Below are positions 32,177 through 36,779 of a DNA stretch of 36,779 nucleotides, piece after piece; the first letter of the stretch is position 1; each line of letters opens with the position of its first letter. The stretch spans positions 1 to 36,779 of the forward strand of contig DATBHZ010000004.1 in NCBI GenBank assembly GCA_036557185.1, given 5' to 3'. The position numbers were made by a program, and so were the translations under genes. The notes under the pieces are model-generated. The model was not told the DNA's origin. It was given only the letters and a program-made list of their open reading frames with translations, and made no database searches. This DNA is from DATBHZ01 sp036557185. Lineage in GTDB: Bacteria; Actinomycetota; Acidimicrobiia; IMCC26256; JAENVU01.

Positions 32177-32179
32177 ATC

Positions 32180-32196
32180 GTTCCACTGATTTGAAC
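32180..32196. promoter_or_regulatory. TetR operator-like site 2
   Basis: This second GTTCCA-N5-TTGAAC copy ends immediately before TAGAGT (32197-32202), a candidate -10 for the TetR gene. Bound repressor would cover the TetR promoter. Confidence 0.55.
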
Positions 32197-32217
32197 TAGA
32201 GTCAAGTTGAGGACGAT

Positions 32218-32823
32218 ATGGCCAACCCCAACCGCCGCGCCCGCCAGGCCGAGCAGACGAAAGCCGAGATCCTGACGGCGGCCCGCTCGCTGTTCGCGCA
32301 GGGAGGATTCGCCAAGACGAGCGTCAAGGAGGTCGCAGCCGCGGCGGGCGTCTCGGTGCAGACGGTGTACGACAGCGTGGGCTCGAAAGCGGACCTCGTG
32401 CGCGAGCTCAACGACCACATCGACGCCGAGGCCGGCATCGGCGCGATCGCGATGACGATCCCCACGATCGATGACCCGCGCGAGCTCATTGCGGTCCCGG
32501 CGCGCATTGCGCGAGCGCTGCTCGAGAGCTCCGGCGACATCCTGCGCGCGACGATGTCGGCCTTGCCGTCCGATCCCGCGTTGGCGCCCGTCGTGCAAGA
32601 GGGTCGGCACCGGCACGAGCTCGGGACACGCGGGCTCGCATCCCGCCTCGAGGCACTCGGTGCGCTGCGCGTGGGCCTGTCAGCCGACGAGGCGGGCGCG
32701 ACGATGGCGGTGCTCAGTGATCCTTGGCTCGCGGTTCGGCTCGCCGACGAATACGCGTGGCCCGCGGAGAAGATCGAAGCCTGGACGACCGAGATCCTCG
32801 AACGCGTGATCTTGGGTCCCTGA
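32218..32823 (+). CDS. TetR-family transcriptional regulator
   Basis: The 201-residue protein has a typical N-terminal TetR DNA-binding domain (about 12-60: KAEILTAARSLFAQGGFAKTSVKEVA then GVSVQTVYDSVGSKADLV). An all-helical ligand domain with no recognisable specificity follows. The ATG at 32218 has GAGG eight bases upstream. It is divergent from the six-helix membrane protein gene, with tandem dyad sites between, so it probably represses both itself and that gene until a small hydrophobic ligand binds. Confidence 0.93.
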   Translation: MANPNRRARQAEQTKAEILTAARSLFAQGGFAKTSVKEVAAAAGVSVQTVYDSVGSKADLVRELNDHIDAEAGIGAIAMTIPTIDDPRELIAVPARIARALLESSGDILRATMSALPSDPALAPVVQEGRHRHELGTRGLASRLEALGALRVGLSADEAGATMAVLSDPWLAVRLADEYAWPAEKIEAWTTEILERVILGP

Positions 32824-32836
32824 CGAGCCTGTTCCT

Positions 32837-34615
32837 TCAGCCCGCGCGGGCCAGCTCGACGACGGCGAGCGCTTTCGACTTGGGCGCCGTGGCGACCAGC
32901 CGCCGGGTGAAGTCGGCGCCGCTGAGCTTCCCGGCGGCGAATGCACGGTCCAGCGCTGCGGCCCGGGCGTCGTGCCGGGCGATGGACGCGGAGACGCGTG
33001 CGAAGGATCCGGGCCCCGCATAGGCGACGAGGTGCGGCGGATTGTGACTCGTGAGCGAGCGGAAGTCGCTGGGTCCGAGTACCAGGAGGCGGACCGCAGG
33101 CGCCTCCTTTTTCCCGATGGTGCGGCTGCTGCCGTAGAGCCCCGCACCACCCGCCGGACCACGTGCGTCGACACCTTCCTTCTCCAGCTCGAGCAACAGG
33201 CCTTGCGCCCACGACGTGCCGTCGGGGCTCGGCGCTTCGAGCAGGATCGGATGTTCGCCGCTGTAGTGCTTGCGAAGCTGTCGTGCGACGTCGCGGACGA
33301 CCGCCGCGTCCCATGGTTGCGTTGGAGCGTCGGTGACGTCGGCGATCTGCGATGCGGTCAGCCCGACGAGCACCAAGACGAGTGCGGCTGCGATCGCACG
33401 ATCGGCGCGGGGATACCGCTTGCTGACCGGGGCCCAGAACGCACGGATCGTCAGGGCAGCCGCGAGCGCAGCGATCGTCCAGGTCCACAGGAGTCGGTAC
33501 TCGTACATGGTCCCGATGGTTCTGGAGACGGCCACGACCGAGATCGCGAGTGCCGCGCTGATGACGACACCGCAGCGCACGACCGGCGAGTCGTGACGCC
33601 GCCATGCGATCACGAGCGCCGCGAGGAAGCCGACGAGCAGCACCGGCACGAGGGTCTCGGTGCGAAGGAGGGTCTCCCCGTTGAACGGCGAGATCCGTCG
33701 ATTGCCGGTGAGCCAGTTGGGCGGGTAGGCGAACGTTCCGAACACGATGCGCGCACCTTCGAGCAGCGTGTGGGTTTGCCCATTCGGCGTTGTGAACCAC
33801 CCGGCGATGGCGCCGAGGTTCCCGCTCCCACGGAACTGATCCCACAAGGTCGGTAGCCACAGCACGAGCGTGATGAGCGCCGTTGCCGCGTAGGCCGCTA
33901 TGAGCTTTTGTTGCTCCTTGCGATCGTGACGCCGCCAGAGATCGAAGGAGAGAACGGCGGCACCTCCGATCGCGAGCGGTGCAGTGATCGGCGCGAAGCC
34001 GACGTGCGTCTGGGTGAGCCACGTCGCGAGCGCAGCCACCGCCGGGAGTCCCCAGAGCCGCCCCTCGAGCATCGCCCACACCGTGAAGAGGAAGAGGCCG
34101 AACGGGAGCGTGGTGATGTAGCACACCCAGGGATCGCTCAGAAGGTTCGGACCGAGCGCGTGCATCAACGCGCTGAGGGCAACGGCGATCGCCAGCGCCA
34201 TCCGGTCCCCGGCGAACCGCCGGCCCACCGCGACCATGGCAAGCACCGCAAGCCCGTTGATCAACAACGCGCCGACCTGCATCGCAGCGGTGTTGCTTCC
34301 GAACAGCCGGTACGGCAATGCGAGCGAGTAGAAGATCAAGGGCCCCGGGTGCGACCACCCGTCGCGGGAGTACAGACCGAGCAAGACGGCGTGATGGCCC
34401 ACGTCGCGCACGCGCATCTCCATGAGCGCATCGTCCTGAATGGGCGTCGCGCTGTGATGCGTCGCCAGCGACACTGCCGACGCGACCAGCGGCGCCAAGA
34501 TGAGCACGAGCACGCAAGCGACGAGCCACTTGCGCGATCGCGAGTTGACGCTCGTCTGGACCGCGACTTCTCGGTCGGCCGCTTGTCGCTCGGCCGGCGC
34601 CGAAGACAGCTTCAT
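32837..34615 (-). CDS. Polytopic membrane protein, GT-C glycosyltransferase-like (paralogue of 29601-31445)
   Basis: The 592-residue protein has about ten to twelve transmembrane segments (residues about 30-430) and a soluble C-terminal part (about 440-592). It shares with the 29601-31445 protein the pattern DDALMEMRVRDV then SRDGWSHPGPLIF just after the first helix, and QTHVGFAP further on. The acidic pair in the outer loop and the topology resemble lipid-linked sugar transferases, but donor and acceptor are unknown. A later feature is YEYRLLWTWTIAALA. The start ATG at 34615 lies after GCGGGACGCTGAG, with no strong Shine-Dalgarno. The gene is convergent with TetR (13-base gap). Confidence 0.75.
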   Translation of the reverse strand: MKLSSAPAERQAADREVAVQTSVNSRSRKWLVACVLVLILAPLVASAVSLATHHSATPIQDDALMEMRVRDVGHHAVLLGLYSRDGWSHPGPLIFYSLALPYRLFGSNTAAMQVGALLINGLAVLAMVAVGRRFAGDRMALAIAVALSALMHALGPNLLSDPWVCYITTLPFGLFLFTVWAMLEGRLWGLPAVAALATWLTQTHVGFAPITAPLAIGGAAVLSFDLWRRHDRKEQQKLIAAYAATALITLVLWLPTLWDQFRGSGNLGAIAGWFTTPNGQTHTLLEGARIVFGTFAYPPNWLTGNRRISPFNGETLLRTETLVPVLLVGFLAALVIAWRRHDSPVVRCGVVISAALAISVVAVSRTIGTMYEYRLLWTWTIAALAAALTIRAFWAPVSKRYPRADRAIAAALVLVLVGLTASQIADVTDAPTQPWDAAVVRDVARQLRKHYSGEHPILLEAPSPDGTSWAQGLLLELEKEGVDARGPAGGAGLYGSSRTIGKKEAPAVRLLVLGPSDFRSLTSHNPPHLVAYAGPGSFARVSASIARHDARAAALDRAFAAGKLSGADFTRRLVATAPKSKALAVVELARAG

Positions 34616-34785
34616 CTCAGCGTCCCGCCGGGCTACCGCGCCCCGGCACCCTGCCCCTCACGCCATCACGGTCTCACTGGCGCCGACCTGACGCAAGGAG
34701 CGAGCGAGCAGGTGACCGGAAGTAGCTGATGCTCCGCTGACAGCTGCGCGATCATGTGCCACCACGAGCGGCTCCGGGTGACGCC
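34616..34785. other. 170-base divergent promoter region
   Basis: This gap separates the minus-strand membrane protein gene from the plus-strand methyltransferase gene. I see no RNA gene or clear repeat in it; it must hold promoters for both. The codons directly before the methyltransferase ATG are open in frame from a GTG at 34756, which is an alternative start. Confidence 0.4.
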
Positions 34786-35409
34786 ATGTTGATGAATTGG
34801 GTGGAGCGTCTGGAGATCCGGAGTCAGCTCCGGACGCGGCGGCTGACCAAGCGCGTGTTTCCCACCTTCGAGCACATCGCTCCGCGCGAGTCGTTGCGTG
34901 GTGCCACCGTCTTGGAGCTGGGGTGTGGTCCCGGTCGCGGTGCTGAGTACGCGTTGCGATCAGGTGCGACGAGTGTGTTGGCACTCGATGCAGATCCCCG
35001 GATGGTCAGGGTGGCGACGCGGCGCCTGAAGCCATGGGCGGAGCACGCGCGTGTGGCCGTTGGTGACGCTACGGACACCGGGCTCCCGGACGCGTCGGTC
35101 GACGTTGCCATCGAGCTCCAAGTCCTGCACCACGTCGTGGACTGGCAAGCAGCTGTCGCTGAGTTGAGCCGCGTGCTCCGCCCGGGTGGAACCCTCCTGT
35201 TCGAGGACTCGACCCGAGACGGGCTGAGCGGGACGTGGTCGCGGGTCGTTCTCGAACACCCGAGCGACAACCGCTTCTCTGCCGAAGAGTTCGCGGCCTC
35301 GCTGTCGCAGGCCGGCTTCGCAGTCGACGGCATCGAGGACATCGTGCCGGGCTCGTGGTTCGCCGGAGTTGCCCATCGCACAACGCGTGCAGAGGAAGCG
35401 ACACACTGA
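34786..35409 (+). CDS. SAM-dependent class I methyltransferase
   Basis: The 207-residue protein has SAM motif I LELGCGPGRG (43-52), an acidic motif II region LALDADPRMV (65-74), and GDATDTGLPDASVDVAIELQVLHHV (motif post-I to IV region), then LSRVLRPGGTLLFED. This is the Methyltransf_11 type acting on small molecules; the substrate is unknown. I chose the ATG at 34786; the GTG at 34756 would add ten residues. Its codon use looks slightly less GC-biased than the metabolic genes, which might mean later arrival, but I could not measure this. Confidence 0.88.
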   Translation: MLMNWVERLEIRSQLRTRRLTKRVFPTFEHIAPRESLRGATVLELGCGPGRGAEYALRSGATSVLALDADPRMVRVATRRLKPWAEHARVAVGDATDTGLPDASVDVAIELQVLHHVVDWQAAVAELSRVLRPGGTLLFEDSTRDGLSGTWSRVVLEHPSDNRFSAEEFAASLSQAGFAVDGIEDIVPGSWFAGVAHRTTRAEEATH

Positions 35410-35464
35410 GCGGTCACCTCACGCGCTCTCACCCTCGACACCCCCGGTTGCGTCCGCACCTATT

Positions 35465-35482
35465 GCTGCACAAGGATGCAGC
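35465..35482 (+). promoter_or_regulatory. Inverted repeat in the leader of the beta-helix gene
   Basis: GCTGCA-CAAGGA-TGCAGC is a perfect six-pair hairpin ending 18 bases before the ATG at 35501, just before the GGAGG ribosome-binding site (35491-35495). It may be an operator, a leader hairpin or the end of the methyltransferase transcript. Confidence 0.35.
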
Positions 35483-35500
35483 CTCGGTTTGGAGGTCTTC

Positions 35501-36487
35501 ATGTCTCGCAAGAGCTTTGTCCTGGTCCCCGTTGTCGCGGTCGTGGGATTTTTGTCCGTCGCACCGCCGGCCGCGGCCATATCACCTTCGTTGACGTGCG
35601 GCTCGGTCATCTCGCAGAGCGCGACGCTCAAGAGCGATCTCACGTGCTCGGGAACGGCAATCGAGATCGACCTGGTGCCCGGCAAGACGATCACCCTCAA
35701 CCTCGGCGGGCACACGATCTCGGGCGGCGGCGTGATCATTGCGGGCTTCGGCGGCGGGGTCGTCGTCTCGAACGGGACCGTCACAGGCGTGCCCGGAACG
35801 GCGATCTCGAGTGCCTTCGGCCTTCCAAGCGTCTTCAAGCTCAACCACGTGGTCGCGAGCTATTCAGGCACCGGAGCGAATCCGAATTCCGACACCAGTC
35901 ACTTTCAGGTCCACAACAGCCGGTTCGATCACGACGGCACCGGCATTGGGTCATCCGAGGTGAGTGCGTATCTCATCGCTGACTCCACGTTCACCGCGAA
36001 CGGAACAGCGGCGTATCTGGACCTGTCCAACGGCGAGTTCGTGCGCAACTCCGTGACGGGGAACACGAACGGCGTGTTCTCCAACGACTCCCTCGCGCAA
36101 CCGATCATCTTCCGGGGCAATCTGTTCGCCCAGAACACCGGGTACGGCATCAGCTACGGGCAAGGCTTTTTTGGCCCCCCCATCCCGCAGATCATCGCGA
36201 ACCAGTTCGTCAACAACGGTATCGGTCTTGTTTGGGACACAGGTTCCATAGGTCCCAGGCCGGTCACCGGCACCGTTCAGGCGAACAGGTTCATCGGCAA
36301 CGCGGGGGACGGCGCGGAGATCCGCGTCATGGCAGGATCGAGTGTGACAGTCGCGCGCAACTTCGCGTTCTCGAACGGCTCGTACGGCATCGAGGCGTAC
36401 AACGTGATCGACGGCCGTCACAACGTGGCCGCTTTCAACGGGAAGCCGGCCCAGTGTCTCGGCGTGGTGTGCAAGCCGTTCGGATAG
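35501..36487 (+). CDS. Secreted right-handed parallel beta-helix protein
   Basis: The 328-residue protein has a signal peptide (about 1-26, ending PPAAA). A repetitive beta-strand body of the NosD/pectate-lyase-like type follows, with repeated coils such as HFQVHNSRFDHDGTGIG, YLIADSTFTANGTAAYL, EFVRNSVTGNTNGVF and GNLFAQNTGYGI. LNLGGHTISGGG near the start is the usual first coil of these proteins. I see no catalytic residues I can assign. It ends with a Cys-containing tail (PAQCLGVVCKPFG), with another Cys near the mature N-terminus. The ATG at 35501 has GGAGG six bases upstream. It is likely an extracellular carbohydrate-binding or carbohydrate-active protein; the role is unknown. Confidence 0.85.
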   Translation: MSRKSFVLVPVVAVVGFLSVAPPAAAISPSLTCGSVISQSATLKSDLTCSGTAIEIDLVPGKTITLNLGGHTISGGGVIIAGFGGGVVVSNGTVTGVPGTAISSAFGLPSVFKLNHVVASYSGTGANPNSDTSHFQVHNSRFDHDGTGIGSSEVSAYLIADSTFTANGTAAYLDLSNGEFVRNSVTGNTNGVFSNDSLAQPIIFRGNLFAQNTGYGISYGQGFFGPPIPQIIANQFVNNGIGLVWDTGSIGPRPVTGTVQANRFIGNAGDGAEIRVMAGSSVTVARNFAFSNGSYGIEAYNVIDGRHNVAAFNGKPAQCLGVVCKPFG

Positions 36488-36533
36488 AAGTGGAGCAGCT
36501 CGTGCGCGCGGGGCGCCGCGCCCGAGCACGTTC

Positions 36534-36611
36534 TGGTCGGGATGCCGGGATTTGAACCCGGGACCTCAGCGTCCCGAACGCTGCGCGCTAACCAAACTGC
36601 GCTACATCCCG
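36534..36611 (-). tRNA. tRNA-Pro (anticodon CGG), CCA encoded
   Basis: The minus strand folds into a full cloverleaf: acceptor CGGGATG/CATCCCG, D stem GCGC/GCGC, anticodon stem CAGCG/CGCTG with loop TTCGGGA, and T arm CCGGG-TTCAAAT-CCCGG. The discriminator A and the 3' CCA (36534-36536) are in the DNA. The C1-G72 pair is the bacterial proline identity feature. It reads CCG codons. The gene is 46 bases from the beta-helix gene, and I see no duplicated tRNA end nearby that would suggest an integrated element. Confidence 0.96.
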
Positions 36612-36643
36612 TGGGAACGGTCGATTGTAGCGAGCCGACGCGG

Positions 36644-36779
36644 CTAGGAGCCTGCCGAAGCGGGCTCGGTCGTGTCGAGCGTCTCGTCTTCGTCTTCCTC
36701 GACGAGGTACGAATCGAGGAGCTCCTTCGCGGTCCGGCGCAAGGTGCCCGCATCGATGGGCTTCACGAGCATGGCGTCG
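36644..36779 (-). CDS. Response-regulator receiver domain, C-terminal fragment
   Basis: The last 45 codons of a minus-strand gene enter from the right edge. The readable part starts DAMLVKPIDAGTLRRTAKELL, where KP is the conserved Lys-Pro of CheY-like receivers and the following helix is the receiver alpha-5. A short acidic tail (EEDEDE) and a stop at 36644-36646 follow. There is no output domain after the receiver, so it may be a stand-alone receiver or carry its output N-terminally. It is 32 bases upstream of the tRNA gene on the same strand. Confidence 0.8.
   Translation of the reverse strand, partial: DAMLVKPIDAGTLRRTAKELLDSYLVEEDEDETLDTTEPASAGS

Noticed and set aside
34786..36611. Genomic island inserted at the tRNA-Pro gene
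   Set aside because: There is no integrase, no duplicated tRNA 3' end and no mobile gene; the neighbouring genes look like ordinary accessory genes.
1..36779. CRISPR arrays, insertion sequences, prophage or defence systems
   Set aside because: I saw no regularly spaced short repeats, transposase, integrase, phage structural or restriction-type proteins in either strand.

Overview
The window is high-GC and almost fully coding. GTG starts are common, short 4-base ATGA/GTGA overlaps occur, many genes have actinobacterial-type leaderless starts, and the gene families present (AccE-type epsilon subunit, MeaA-type mutase, DrrAB-type exporter, adjacent aspartate kinase and Asd) point to an actinomycete (Actinomycetota). 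A free-living aerobic heterotroph, perhaps of the Acidimicrobiia type, is my inference; there is no rRNA or other phylogenetic marker here to prove it. I see no IS element, prophage, CRISPR array or replication origin, and no stretch over 300 bases lacks a gene.

Bases 1-19000 are a central-metabolism block for acyl-CoA handling. It holds a thiolase (cut by the left edge), a divergent 2-oxoacid dehydrogenase pair (an E2 core without lipoyl domain and a fused E1 alpha-beta), crotonyl-CoA carboxylase/reductase (ccr), methylmalonyl-CoA epimerase, an acyl-CoA carboxylase beta subunit with its small epsilon subunit, and a metallophosphoesterase. A nitrilase-family amidase and a GT39-like membrane glycosyltransferase follow, then a CaiB-type CoA transferase, a long-chain acyl-CoA synthetase, and a minus-strand operon of 3-hydroxyacyl-CoA dehydrogenase, ethylmalonyl-CoA mutase (MeaA type) and a degenerate GGDEF protein. 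Thiolase, hydroxyacyl-CoA dehydrogenase, Ccr, epimerase, ethylmalonyl-CoA mutase and propionyl-CoA carboxylase together make up much of the ethylmalonyl-CoA pathway, which converts acetyl-CoA to C4/C5 intermediates without the glyoxylate shunt. The same carboxylase and epimerase would also serve propionyl-CoA made from branched-chain amino acids or odd-chain fatty acids.

Bases 18300-27500 hold a peptidase-S51-like protein, an unusual MarR regulator with a long beta-rich C-terminal domain that is divergent from a two-gene ABC exporter, a membrane-anchored cyclophilin, a secreted S15-family alpha/beta hydrolase, and the aspartate kinase/aspartate-semialdehyde dehydrogenase operon.

Bases 27500-36779 are more accessory and envelope-related: a secreted fibronectin-III protein with a recent internal 585-base duplication, two paralogous polytopic membrane proteins on either side of a divergent TetR/membrane-protein pair that has two tandem operator-like sites, a small methyltransferase, a secreted parallel beta-helix protein, a tRNA-Pro(CGG), and the end of a response-regulator gene at the right edge.

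A hexamer of the form TANNNT sits 6-8 bases before the start codon of at least eight genes that lack a clear Shine-Dalgarno sequence. This suggests frequent leaderless transcription, and it helped fix several start sites. I did not find a convincing wholly new system. The oddest items are the MarR/beta-domain fusion, the lipoyl-less E2 with an altered active-site motif, and the degenerate GGDEF protein translationally coupled to ethylmalonyl-CoA mutase.
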